Shown one piece after another: positions 17,709 through 26,603 of a stretch of DNA of 64,000 nucleotides. The stretch is taken from NCBI GenBank assembly GCA_025354985.1, contig JANXLU010000081.1:18852-82851 (forward strand), read 5' to 3'. The notes beneath the pieces were generated by a model. That model did not search any database. It worked only from the letters and a program-made list of their open reading frames with translations, and had not been told where the DNA came from. Position numbers and translations under genes: made by a program. The stretch's first letter is position 1, and each line of letters opens with the position of its first letter. The DNA comes from Chloroflexota bacterium. GTDB lineage: Bacteria > Chloroflexota > Anaerolineae > J036 > Brachytrichaceae.

Positions 17709-18593
17709 CTATTCCTTTACGCCGCCAACCAGCACACCCTTTACAAAGAAGCGCTGCAGGAACGGATAGATCAGAAGAATAGGAATCGTGGCAACCATGA
17801 TGATGGCATATTTGATCGTCGCGGCCACGCTTTCAACATCCCCAGCGGATGTTCCCGCCGTCATGTTTTGCGTGTCGTTGGAGATTAATATCTGGCGCAG
17901 AATAAGTTGTAGTGGATACAGATCGACATTCCGAAAGTAAATCAATGCCGAGAAGAAGGCATTCCAATGACCAACTGCATAAAACAGGGTCACCACCGCA
18001 AGCGCGGGTAGTGACAGCGGAATGATCACGTTAAACAGGATTGACCAGTCATTTGCTCCATCCATGCGCGCGGCTTCTTCCAAAGCAGGTGGAACGCCTT
18101 CAAAGGCTGTTCGCAAAATCAACAGATTGAACGTGTTGATGGCGCCTGGCAGAATGACCGCCAGCGGGTTGTCGATCATGTTCAGGGTCTTGGCCACCAA
18201 CAGGAACTGCGGGATAAGACCCCCGCTAAAAAACAGCGTAAACACGATCAGCAACGATAGTGGTCGGCGCCACAGCACATTTTGCCGCGAGAGCGCATAT
18301 GCCCCGAGCGTGGTCATAAACATGTTGATCGCCGTTCCCAGGATGACGTAAAAAAGCGTATTGCGATACCCGGTCAGGATAAACGGGTTGCGAAATACGG
18401 TTTCGTAGGCGGTTATCGTGAAACCAAGCGGCGCAAACAACAATCCGCGCCAGGATTGAATCCGCCCCGGGTCGCTAAACGAGGCAAAAGCCACGTATAG
18501 GATCGGATAGAGCGTGATGATGATGACACCGACCAACAACGCATAGTTGACGACATCAAAAATAACATCGGTTCTGGTTCTTCGGATATTCAT
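17709..18593 (-). CDS. carbohydrate ABC transporter permease, LplC type
   Basis: An inner-membrane subunit of a binding-protein-dependent sugar importer. The 294-residue protein has six predicted membrane helices. The conserved EAA loop reads VPPALEEAARMDGANDWSIL, and the C-terminus (FLQRFFVKGVLVGGVKE) is typical of MalG/LplC-type permeases. It pairs with the LplB-type permease upstream and the solute-binding protein further upstream. No ATPase is encoded in the operon, so a shared MsmX-like ATPase elsewhere in the genome would be needed. The 83 nt between this gene and the glucuronidase show no clear signal. Confidence 0.9.
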   Translation of the reverse strand: MNIRRTRTDVIFDVVNYALLVGVIIITLYPILYVAFASFSDPGRIQSWRGLLFAPLGFTITAYETVFRNPFILTGYRNTLFYVILGTAINMFMTTLGAYALSRQNVLWRRPLSLLIVFTLFFSGGLIPQFLLVAKTLNMIDNPLAVILPGAINTFNLLILRTAFEGVPPALEEAARMDGANDWSILFNVIIPLSLPALAVVTLFYAVGHWNAFFSALIYFRNVDLYPLQLILRQILISNDTQNMTAGTSAGDVESVAATIKYAIIMVATIPILLIYPFLQRFFVKGVLVGGVKE

Positions 18594-18619
18594 GATAGGT
18601 AGAAGGCCCGCGCAAATGC

Positions 18620-19549
18620 TTAGAACAAACTTGTGCCGCCCCGCCGACGGCTTAGGGCATTTGCGGTAAACAGAAATGCCAGGTTGATCAGTGAGTTAAA
18701 TATGCCAACCGCTGCCGACAGACTGTAATCTCCATTTAGCACACCGTTGCGAAAGACGTATGAAGAAATAATGTCAGCTGTTTGATACACCAGCGGGTTG
18801 TAAAGCAGGATTGTCTTTTCAGAACCAATGCTGAGAATATTGCCAATACGCAAGATAAACAGCGTCACAATCGTCGGTGCGATGCCCGGCAACGTGATGT
18901 TAAAAATCTGGCGAAATCGTCCCGCGCCATCCACTTTGGCCGCGTCATACAGCTGTGGATCGATACTTGAAATCGACGCCAGGTAGATGATCGAACCATA
19001 GCCAAAGGTCTGCCAGATTCCGGATCCAACATAAAGCGCCCAGTAATAGTTTGGCTCTGAAAGAAACCCGATGCGGGCGTCACCCGTGCGGCCCAAAACA
19101 TTGTTCACCAGACCATCACGCGCAAAAAAGTCAATCAACAACCCAACGATCACAACTACTGAAATAAAGAACGGCATATACGAAGTGGTCTGCACCAGGC
19201 GCTTAAATCGGATACTGGTAACCTCGTTGAGCATGATGGCGAGCAATATCGGCGCGGGAAAGCCAAATATCACATCCAGCACGCTGATGGCCAGCGTATT
19301 CCGCAGCAGGCGCCAGAAATAGATGCCGTTAAAGAACTCCTTGAAGTTATCCCAACCAACCCAGGTGCTGCCCTCAATGCCACGCGCTGGCACAAAGTCA
19401 CGAAAGGCGATTTGCGCGCCGTACATCGGGCCATAGTGAAACAGCGCGTAATACAACACGACCGGAATGAGCATCAGATAGATGCCCTTGTTGCGCTGAA
19501 AGTCCTTCCTGATTCGCGTGCCCAGGGATGGCGGCGGAGTGCGTGTCAT
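18620..19549 (-). CDS. carbohydrate ABC transporter permease, LplB type
   Basis: The second membrane subunit of the same importer, 309 residues with about six membrane segments. Diagnostic features are the N-terminal RKDFQRNKGIYLMLIPVVLY, the FRDFVPARGIEGSTWVGWDN loop, and the EAA-like loop SIDPQLYDAAKVDGAGRFRQ, all typical of LplB proteins that work with large LplA-type binding proteins. It lies 26 nt upstream of the LplC-type permease in the same transcript. Confidence 0.9.
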   Translation of the reverse strand: MTRTPPPSLGTRIRKDFQRNKGIYLMLIPVVLYYALFHYGPMYGAQIAFRDFVPARGIEGSTWVGWDNFKEFFNGIYFWRLLRNTLAISVLDVIFGFPAPILLAIMLNEVTSIRFKRLVQTTSYMPFFISVVVIVGLLIDFFARDGLVNNVLGRTGDARIGFLSEPNYYWALYVGSGIWQTFGYGSIIYLASISSIDPQLYDAAKVDGAGRFRQIFNITLPGIAPTIVTLFILRIGNILSIGSEKTILLYNPLVYQTADIISSYVFRNGVLNGDYSLSAAVGIFNSLINLAFLFTANALSRRRGGTSLF

Positions 19550-19608
19550 ATTGAAAGTTGAGTGTGCAGGGGTTGTGGTCCAGCCCGGCCCTGCACACTC
19601 ACATGCAG

Positions 19609-21273
19609 CTAGCGCTTGGTGTAGCGCTCAAGTGCGGCCTGTTGCACCTTGAGCGCATCATCCACGCCAAGCGTCTTAAGTTCGTCCTGAAATTTGTCCC
19701 AGGTTGTCATGGGCTCGGCGCCGGTAAATACCTTGGCAAAAACTTCATCAAAGCGTGTATTGATCGCGGTCATCACGCGCGAAAAATTACGGCTCTCCTC
19801 AACGGTTGGCGCCACGTTTGGCAACAAGCGCTCGTTGGACGGTTCCTTCCAAATGGCGTAAGCGGCTTTTTGGTTTGGATACTGAAAGTATTGCTCAAGA
19901 TAGCGAATGTCCTGGACAAACGGACCGCTAAAGTTGCTTCGGGCGTGCTGCGCCCAGCTTTGCGCCAGCGACAGCTTGGGGCTGTTGATGATTTCATCCT
20001 TCATCTTGGGATAACCATCCGCAGTGAGGTCATATGTCACGCCTTTCACGCCAAAGTTAAACAACAACCCGCCTTCCGTCGAGAAGGCATAGTCCAGCCA
20101 CTTGACCGCTGCTTCCACGTCCTTGCAGGCCGAGGTAATGCACACACCTGGACCAGGAAGTTCGTTATCCTTCTGACCCAGAATGGGCTTGTCGCCCGCC
20201 TTCAAGGTGGGATATTGCACGCCCATTAATTCAAATTCCTTGGGCTCCTTGCCACGCATGAGCGCGGTAAAGTTCCCAATACCGCTGCCAACAAACGTGG
20301 TCCCGCTGGCGATTTTGTTGCCGGTCATTTTGGCCGCAAAAGCCGCAGAATCCATCGCGATCAAGTCCGGGTCGATGTACCCTTCTTTGTACCAACTGGC
20401 CATCTGGGCCAAAAATTCCTTAAATTCCGGTGTGGCCGGGCCATAGCGCACCTTTCCGCCTTCTTGCGAGAAGCCATTCACCACTCCGTAGCTTCCCACA
20501 AAGCATGGATACCCGTTGCCATTAAAACCGCCCTTCCAGCTTCCACCGCCCCATGGGTTAAAAGGGTATTCGTCGGCAACGCCGTTCTTGTTGAAATCCT
20601 TGCCCTTTAGACCCTTGAACATCTCAGTCCATTCGCTGATCGTCGTCGGCGCCTTCAAGCCATAGGTCTGCAAAATATCCTTTCGGACATATGGTCCGTA
20701 AAACGATTGCAACCCCGGATTGCCTCGAATAAACGGGAACATAAACATGTCACCGTCATCGGTGGTGGCTTGAATGCGATACTTGGGGTTGCTGTCCAAT
20801 ACCTTCTTCAGATTTGGCGCCCACTTATTGATGGCGTCGTTAAGTTTGATGATGACACCATCTTTCAAGTATTTGGCCGGGCCGCCTGGAAGCGAAAACC
20901 AGTTGCCCCAATCCAGCATGTCGGGATACTTTCCGCTGGCCACGAGCAGGTTGAACTGTTCAATGGCTTGTGGATTATCCGGCACGTGTTGAAAATCAAT
21001 GTGCACGCCGGACAGTTTCTCAAGCTCCATGTAGCAGGTCATTTCGCCATAACTTTTCAGCGTCGCTGCAACGTTGCTGGTCAGCGGCGTCCAGTAGGTA
21101 AACGTCGTGCCTTTGTTGATCACTGGTACGCCACCCGCAGTGGCGGCGGGCGCTCCAGCCGGCGCTGACGTCGGCGCAGGTGGAGGCGCCGATGGGGCAC
21201 AGGCCGCGAGCGCGGCAGCCCCGGCCGTCATGCCACCAATCTTGATCAATTTTCTGCGATTAATTTTGTTCAT
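19609..21273 (-). CDS. extracellular solute-binding lipoprotein, LplA type
   Basis: The substrate-capturing component of the sugar importer, 554 residues. The N-terminus carries a twin-Arg-like and lipoprotein signal (NRRKLIKIGG ... LAACAP), with lipobox Cys near residue 25, then a Pro/Ala-rich linker. The mature domain contains a calcium-loop-like GKDFNKNGVADEYPF near residue 225, a feature common in LplA-family proteins. A Shine-Dalgarno AAGGAG lies 11 nt before the ATG. Given the neighbours (glucuronidase, uxaC), an oligosaccharide or glycoside containing uronic acid is a plausible ligand, but this is context only. Confidence 0.9.
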   Translation of the reverse strand: MNKINRRKLIKIGGMTAGAAALAACAPSAPPPAPTSAPAGAPAATAGGVPVINKGTTFTYWTPLTSNVAATLKSYGEMTCYMELEKLSGVHIDFQHVPDNPQAIEQFNLLVASGKYPDMLDWGNWFSLPGGPAKYLKDGVIIKLNDAINKWAPNLKKVLDSNPKYRIQATTDDGDMFMFPFIRGNPGLQSFYGPYVRKDILQTYGLKAPTTISEWTEMFKGLKGKDFNKNGVADEYPFNPWGGGSWKGGFNGNGYPCFVGSYGVVNGFSQEGGKVRYGPATPEFKEFLAQMASWYKEGYIDPDLIAMDSAAFAAKMTGNKIASGTTFVGSGIGNFTALMRGKEPKEFELMGVQYPTLKAGDKPILGQKDNELPGPGVCITSACKDVEAAVKWLDYAFSTEGGLLFNFGVKGVTYDLTADGYPKMKDEIINSPKLSLAQSWAQHARSNFSGPFVQDIRYLEQYFQYPNQKAAYAIWKEPSNERLLPNVAPTVEESRNFSRVMTAINTRFDEVFAKVFTGAEPMTTWDKFQDELKTLGVDDALKVQQAALERYTKR

Positions 21274-21404
21274 CTTGGAATGTTCTCCTTCTTGGTTTTT
21301 CTTGGTTTTTCCAGACTATGTCCTGGTTACCCTGTGGGTAAAGATGATTTTAGTTACGATTCATTGTTTTGGACGGCGTGAATTTCTGGTTGCTGTCGTC
21401 ATCC

Positions 21405-22496
21405 TCAAACGACCTCTTCGCTCCGGCCACTGTCCGCTGCGCGATACATGGCATCAAACATGGATTGAATGATCAGACCACGCTCAAGCGAGGTTGTTGG
21501 CGCGCGACCATCCCGAATGGCCTCGGCAAAATCCTTGATCGGCATGCCATGCTGCTGGGACCAATCCTCGTCTCCCTCCCAGAGCAACTCGGTCACCGTG
21601 CCCTTTGACGTGGGATGGTCAAGCCACAGTTGCTTGCCCACCTTTTCCTTCATCCACAACCTCAGCGTGCCCCGGTCACCGATGATTTGCCAGGCCTCAT
21701 CCGTGGCGCTGGTCGTAAACTCGCCCCGTTCGTAGGTAAATACCGCCGGTTTGCCGTTCATGGTATCAAGGCAGTCCACGAATGCCACGATGTGTGTTTC
21801 GGCATCGCTAGCCGGGTGCACAAAGGTCGGATATGCCGCAATATTGCCAAATGTTCGCGCCATCACCCGCTTGGGCTGCAAGCGCCAGCCCAAAACGCCG
21901 AACAAATAATCGGTGTCATAGTGACCCCAATTCATCAGAATGCCACCGCCATTCAGGGCCTTGTTCAATCGCCAAATCGGGGGCGGATTAAACGGTGGAA
22001 CAGGTGGCGCAGCCAAAACCGCGCGCACGCGCACAACCCGCAGGTCACCCAGCATACCGGTGGCAACGAAATCCCTGACCACTCGGGCGGACGGCAGCCC
22101 ATGATAGCGACAGGAGCAACTGGCGCCGATGCGACCCGGAATTGGCGAGGTGTCCCGGGCGAGAATCAGCCGGCGCACTTCCATGGCATTCATGGCAACC
22201 GGCTTCTCAGTCAGCACGTGCTTGCCGGCGGCAAATGCGCGCACCCCCAAATCAGCGCGCAAATTGGCGGGCAGCGCGAGTACCACGCCATCCAACTCCG
22301 GATTTGCAAACAAGTCGTCGGTATTGGTATAAGCATGTGTAATGCCATACTGCGCCGCAGTGCTCTGAACCAGCTCCGGACGGACGTCACACACACCGAC
22401 AATGCTCACGTGTGGCATGCCCGCTACAACCTTGAGGTGCATCTGTCCGATCACACCCAGACCAACCAGCCCGAGTTTTATCTTTGTCACATCCAT
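21405..22496 (-). CDS. Gfo/Idh/MocA-family oxidoreductase
   Basis: An NAD(P)-dependent sugar or cyclitol dehydrogenase-like protein, 363 residues. The N-terminal Rossmann motif is GLVGLGVIGQMHLKV, and the family motif AGKHVLTEKPVAMNAMEVRR holds the conserved E-K-P near residue 95. Its position at the head of the importer operon suggests it acts on the imported sugar or a derivative. The promoter (TTGACA, 17 nt, TACCAT) abuts ATG 22496. With leaderless spacing, GTG 22490 (MTKIKLGLVG) would be the true start, two codons shorter. The substrate is unknown. Confidence 0.88.
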   Translation of the reverse strand: MDVTKIKLGLVGLGVIGQMHLKVVAGMPHVSIVGVCDVRPELVQSTAAQYGITHAYTNTDDLFANPELDGVVLALPANLRADLGVRAFAAGKHVLTEKPVAMNAMEVRRLILARDTSPIPGRIGASCSCRYHGLPSARVVRDFVATGMLGDLRVVRVRAVLAAPPVPPFNPPPIWRLNKALNGGGILMNWGHYDTDYLFGVLGWRLQPKRVMARTFGNIAAYPTFVHPASDAETHIVAFVDCLDTMNGKPAVFTYERGEFTTSATDEAWQIIGDRGTLRLWMKEKVGKQLWLDHPTSKGTVTELLWEGDEDWSQQHGMPIKDFAEAIRDGRAPTTSLERGLIIQSMFDAMYRAADSGRSEEVV

Positions 22497-22525
22497 ATGG
22501 TACGGCTGATGCTTGGTGCTGTCAA
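22497..22525 (-). promoter_or_regulatory. promoter of the hexuronate/importer operon
   Basis: On the minus strand a perfect TTGACA (22520-22525) and TACCAT (22497-22502) are 17 nt apart. The -10 box touches ATG 22496 and lies exactly 6 nt before GTG 22490, which fits leaderless initiation at the GTG. The broken LacI gene starts 54 nt away on the other strand; I see no convincing LacI-type palindrome between them. Confidence 0.7.
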
Positions 22526-22578
22526 CAACAGTTTACACATTGGCAAATAATTGCGGCCGATGCCATAGTCCTGATTAG

Positions 22579-23287
22579 ATGAGGGCTTCGCATGCAACTG
22601 CTCCGCCACGCAAAGCGATCAGCTAGGGTGCGGTGGCGCGGCAGGCAAATGTGTCCATCGCCACGGTATTTCGCGTGCTAAACGGCCTGCCAGGGATTGC
22701 GGATGAAGTTCGGGCCCGGGTATCAGTGAACTCATTGCCGACTGCATACTGGTGGACAACGAGTATACGCCCCGCACGATCGTCCGGCGGTTGGTTGAAT
22801 TGGGTCACCAATCGTTTGTTCGATTTGATCTCGCGTATCGCGCAACCCTGCGTAGACGTGCGAATCCCCATGCCTCTGCGCTCATGGCCGCCGGCATTTC
22901 TGAAAGTCGGATCTCCGTATTGGAAATCGGTCAGCCAAACGAGAATGAAGGATTTGAAGCGTTGAACCCCATTTTGAAAAAGCGGCCCGTGCGGTTTACT
23001 GCCTGCGTTTGCCCGACTGATGCCGTGGCGTTTGGCTGCATGCGCGCGCTGACCGAGCATGGCTACCTTATCCTGAGAAGGTGTCCATCGTTGGCTATAA
23101 CGACGAGCCGCTTGCAACGCTTATGTCTCCGCCGCTGTCCACCGTGCGCGTCGACGGTGACAACATGGGCCGGGTGGCCGTGCGCCGCCTCATGGAACGG
23201 GTGGCGGTGCCCAACCTTGCGCCAATCCAAATAACGCTGGCATGCCCGTTTATTGAGCGAGCATCGATGGCGGCGGCCCCGGCATAA
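22579..23287 (+). pseudogene. LacI-family regulator, multiply disrupted
   Basis: Remains of a LacI/GalR repressor divergent from the sugar operon. The pieces are a helix-turn-helix (VARQANVSIATVFRVLNG), a middle piece of the ligand-binding core in another frame (ILVDNEYTPRTIVRRLVELG ... TDAVAFGCMRALTEHGY), and a C-terminal piece in a third frame (VSIVGYNDEPLATLMSPPLS). Visible lesions are an in-frame TAG at about 22624 just before the HTH, an internal deletion of roughly 80-100 codons with a frame change near 22724, and loss of one base near 23072 (restoring a C would give IPEKVSIVGYNDE). The regulator is certainly non-functional, so the operon has lost its local repressor. Confidence 0.9.
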
Positions 23288-23303
23288 CAGCCGGGCACTA
23301 AAT

Positions 23304-24584
23304 CTACCGGCGCTCTATTTTTGCGCCCAGGCCAAGCAGCTTCTCGTCAAATTTCTCGTAGCCGCGGTCAATCTGCTGGGCATTGCTAATACGGCTCTGC
23401 CCCTCCGCACACAGCGCAGCAATCACCAGCGCTACGCCGGCGCGAATGTCCGGGCTCTGCACCGTATCCCCGCGCAAGGTGCTGCGCCCCATCACCACCG
23501 CGCGATGCGGATCGCACAATACAATGCGCGCCCCCATGCTCATCAGGCGGTCGGTGAAATATAGACGGCTCTCAAACATCTTTTCATGGATCAACACCGA
23601 GCCCTCACATTGGGTGGCGGCGACCAGTGCCAAGCTCAACGCATCCGCCGGGAAGCCGGGCCACGGCGCATCATCGATTTTGGGGATGGCACCGCCAAAA
23701 TCCGGCTCCACCCGCAACACCTGGTTGGTCGAGGCCGGCACAAAAATATCCGTGCCGCGCGCCTCCCAGCGAATGCCAAGCTTGCCCAGCATCAACCGGG
23801 TCATGGCAAAGTGCTCCGGGCTGGCCTTCTGGATCGTCACGCCATCCCCGCATAGCGCGCTCAACACGATAAAGCTGGTCACTTCGATGTTGTCCGCGCC
23901 AACCTCAAACTCGGTCCCGCCCAGTTGGGGCACGCCGTGAATGGTCAGCGTATTGCTGCCTATTCCCTCAATATGCGCGCCCATGCGCACGAGGCACCGG
24001 CATAAATCCTGCACATGCGGCTCGCCCGCCGCGTTGCGGATAACGCTGGTGCCATGAGCCCTAACTGCGGCCATGATCGCATTTTCGGTGGCGGTGACCG
24101 AGGCCTCATCCAACATCATCTCGGCGCCAATCAATTGCGCTGTGCGCAGGTGAAAGTCGCGATCCATGGATACCTCTACACCAAGGGCTTTAAACGCTAG
24201 AAAGTGGGTGTCCAGCCGTCGCCGTCCAATGACATCCCCGCCCGGGGGTGGCAGCGTGATATCTCCGCACCGTGCCAGCATCGCGCCTGCCAGCAGGATG
24301 CTGGCACGTATCTCGCGACACAGCGCAGGGTCAAGCAGACATTGATTCACCGTCGCCGCATGCACACGAACGGTATTTTCAGCCGGCCAGGTCACCCCCG
24401 CGCCAAGCTGTTCAAGCAGCTTCAGCAGCGTCATCACATCACGTATGCGCGGCACGTTGTGTAGCGTCACGGGCTCATCCGTAAGCAGTGCGGCGGCAAT
24501 CAGTGGCAGCGCGGCATTCTTGTTACCGGAAGCGCGCACCACGCCTTTTAGGCGTGCTCCGCCCTCAATTAGAAATTCAGCCAT
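23304..24584 (-). CDS. murA: UDP-N-acetylglucosamine 1-carboxyvinyltransferase, Asp-type active site
   Basis: Transfers enolpyruvate from PEP to UDP-GlcNAc, the first committed step of peptidoglycan synthesis. The 426-residue protein has the conserved Lys22-Asn23 (SGNKNAALP) and the family's repeated domains. In the active-site loop, the E. coli motif G-G-C-T-I-G (Cys115) is replaced by PGGDVIGRRRLDTH with Asp117. The same Cys-to-Asp change in Mycobacterium and Chlamydia MurA leaves the enzyme active but insensitive to fosfomycin. A weak CACAAT box 6 nt before the ATG fits the short-leader pattern. Confidence 0.95.
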   Translation of the reverse strand: MAEFLIEGGARLKGVVRASGNKNAALPLIAAALLTDEPVTLHNVPRIRDVMTLLKLLEQLGAGVTWPAENTVRVHAATVNQCLLDPALCREIRASILLAGAMLARCGDITLPPPGGDVIGRRRLDTHFLAFKALGVEVSMDRDFHLRTAQLIGAEMMLDEASVTATENAIMAAVRAHGTSVIRNAAGEPHVQDLCRCLVRMGAHIEGIGSNTLTIHGVPQLGGTEFEVGADNIEVTSFIVLSALCGDGVTIQKASPEHFAMTRLMLGKLGIRWEARGTDIFVPASTNQVLRVEPDFGGAIPKIDDAPWPGFPADALSLALVAATQCEGSVLIHEKMFESRLYFTDRLMSMGARIVLCDPHRAVVMGRSTLRGDTVQSPDIRAGVALVIAALCAEGQSRISNAQQIDRGYEKFDEKLLGLGAKIERR

Positions 24585-24636
24585 GAACGGATTGTGGCGT
24601 GTTGCGGCAGCATGTTCTGGTCGCTCACCCGCCGCT

Positions 24637-25281
24637 TCAAATACTTTCCATCAACTTCGCACGTTTGGCATTGAACTCGTCCGTACTGATCAGCCCCTTG
24701 TTGAGCGCATCGGTCAGCTCCTGCAGGGATACGGTCAATTTGTGTTGATCCGGCGCGGTATGACCAAAGCCGGCCTCGTGCGTCCGCAGCCTTTCCTTGG
24801 CGTCCAACATCGCAATTTTAAATTTCAAGGGATCCTGAATGTTGCGCAGCATGTTCAATCCAACATCGGAACCGGTCATAATTTCCAGGTTGCCATAACC
24901 AAAAATCCGGCCAAACAAGGATTGCGTCAGTTCAATATCGTTGATTTTGTCCAGCGATGAATCGATCGTGTGCTTGGACAAAATGCCGTCGAGCTGGATA
25001 ATGCGCCGATCCGTCACAATATATTGTTCGGCGCGCCAACGAATCCACGTTGGCAGAAATATGAAAACTGGGATCAATAAAGACAAAAACGGCAGCAGGC
25101 TCAGCGGCATTGCCACACCATATTGCGGCAACAACCAAAACGTCGCCACAATGCTCGCGGCTAAAAACACAATAGCCAGCAGGATGCACAGCAAAAAAGT
25201 AGGGCGCCATACCAGCCAGTGCCTGTGTTTTGTCAACAGTATATTTTCACCGGCGCCAAGGAGCTTCTTTGTGTAGTTCAT
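24637..25281 (-). CDS. membrane protein with bacterial PH domain and SHOCT tail
   Basis: A 214-residue protein. Two hydrophobic segments (about residues 27-49 and 57-80) are followed by a bacterial PH-like domain (RAEQYIVTDRRIIQLDGILS ... IFGYGNLEIMTG), as in YdbS/YdbT-type proteins. A C-terminal SHOCT-like motif ends it (LQELTDALNKGLISTDEFNA). Such proteins are membrane-associated; their molecular role is not established. A TAAAAT box 9 nt from the ATG suggests leaderless expression. The neighbouring murA gene is transcribed in the same direction with a 53-nt gap. Confidence 0.8.
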   Translation of the reverse strand: MNYTKKLLGAGENILLTKHRHWLVWRPTFLLCILLAIVFLAASIVATFWLLPQYGVAMPLSLLPFLSLLIPVFIFLPTWIRWRAEQYIVTDRRIIQLDGILSKHTIDSSLDKINDIELTQSLFGRIFGYGNLEIMTGSDVGLNMLRNIQDPLKFKIAMLDAKERLRTHEAGFGHTAPDQHKLTVSLQELTDALNKGLISTDEFNAKRAKLMESI

Positions 25282-25343
25282 GCCTGAAAGATTTTACAAC
25301 CGCATCGGATCATTCGAGTTTAGATGAGTCACATTAAGCCCTC

Positions 25344-26600
25344 TTATGGCGTCCACAGGGTGCCATCCGGCCAGCGGCTCTGAGTCCAGGTAATTGGCTT
25401 GAACTCGATGGGATAGCGTGCTGCTGCGGTTTCATCAATATCAATCCCAAGACCAGGCTGCTCGTTTGCCCACAAATAACCGTCTTTGATAATGGGTGTA
25501 CCGGGAAACACGTCATAGATCCGCTCTGAAAAGTTGATCACTTCCTGAATGCCAAAATTATGGCAGCTCAGATCCAGGTGCAAATTTGCCGCGTGTCCAA
25601 CCGGTGAGGTGTCTCCAGGGCCGTGCCAGGCCGTGCGCACACCAAAGCTCTCGCACAAGGCGGCCAGCTTGCGCGCGGGCGTGATTCCACCAATTTGCGA
25701 AATGTGCACGCGCATAAAGTCAATGAGCTGGTTGATGACCAGATTGCGCCATTCCAGCGGATGGTTAAACAACTCACCCATCGCAATAGGCGTGGCGCTC
25801 GCCGCTCGCAGCAGTTTGAACCACTCCTGATCCTCCGGCGCAAACGGGTCTTCGAGAAAAAACAGGCGATACGGCTCAAGCTCCTTGGCCATCCGCACGG
25901 CGTCGATAGGCGCCAAACGCTCGTGTATGTCATGCAATAAGAAGACGTCAAACCCGATCTTGTTGCGAACATAATCAAACAAACCGGGGATCGACCGCGC
26001 ATACACATCGGGGTTGTAATAGGCGCCAGGGAATCTGGTGTCCAGCCGGTCCATGGCCTTCATCCGATGGGTAGCCTGGGCTGATTTCTTTCCCGGCTGG
26101 GCATTGCCCTTGGTGATGTCTTTAACCCGTCCACCATAACCGCCCATCTGCAGTCTGACCGCCAGCGTCCCCTTGTCCAAATATTTGTGGACGTTGTCAA
26201 GCACTTCGGCGGGTTCGCGCCCGTCCGCATGGCGGTAGATCATGGCCGCCTCGCGACTCTTGCCGCCGAGCAGGTCATATACGGGCATCTTCGCGACTTT
26301 ACCCTTCAAGTCCCAGAGTGCCTGATCCACTCCGCTAATCGCATTGTTGAGTACCGGGCCGTTGCGCCAATAGCTGTTGTTTTTGCACACCTGCCAGATG
26401 TCTTCAATATTGGCCGGATCGCGACCGGTCAGCAGCGGATCAAGATACTCCGCCACGGCATTTGCCACCAGTGTCGGGCGCTGCGTAAACGTGGCGCAGC
26501 CGATACCATAGAGCCCGGGTTGATCGGTCTCCACTTTTACAATCACAAGTGCAATACCATCGGGTGCGGTGAGAATGGGGCGAATTTTTGTAATCTTCAT
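25344..26600 (-). CDS. manD: D-mannonate dehydratase, ManD/RspA family (enolase superfamily)
   Basis: Dehydrates D-mannonate to 2-keto-3-deoxygluconate. The 418-residue enolase-superfamily protein shows the ManD/RspA-specific features: VCKNNSYWRNGPVLNNAISG, VDQALWDLKGKVAKMPVYDL, the metal-ligand run FFLEDPFAPEDQEWF, and WHGPGDTSPVGHAANLHLDL. Some members of this family have very low activity, so catalysis is likely but not certain. It would supply the UxuA step missing from the uxaC/SDR operon about 2.8 kb away. The stop is 62 nt from the PH-domain gene, and miaA ends 3 nt upstream of its start. Confidence 0.88.
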   Translation of the reverse strand: MKITKIRPILTAPDGIALVIVKVETDQPGLYGIGCATFTQRPTLVANAVAEYLDPLLTGRDPANIEDIWQVCKNNSYWRNGPVLNNAISGVDQALWDLKGKVAKMPVYDLLGGKSREAAMIYRHADGREPAEVLDNVHKYLDKGTLAVRLQMGGYGGRVKDITKGNAQPGKKSAQATHRMKAMDRLDTRFPGAYYNPDVYARSIPGLFDYVRNKIGFDVFLLHDIHERLAPIDAVRMAKELEPYRLFFLEDPFAPEDQEWFKLLRAASATPIAMGELFNHPLEWRNLVINQLIDFMRVHISQIGGITPARKLAALCESFGVRTAWHGPGDTSPVGHAANLHLDLSCHNFGIQEVINFSERIYDVFPGTPIIKDGYLWANEQPGLGIDIDETAAARYPIEFKPITWTQSRWPDGTLWTP

Positions 26601-26603
26601 GGG

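Noticed and set aside
13600..26600. A mobile element carrying the sugar locus
   Set aside because: No transposase, integrase, terminal repeat or tRNA junction was found at its borders; housekeeping genes (murA, miaA) are interleaved.
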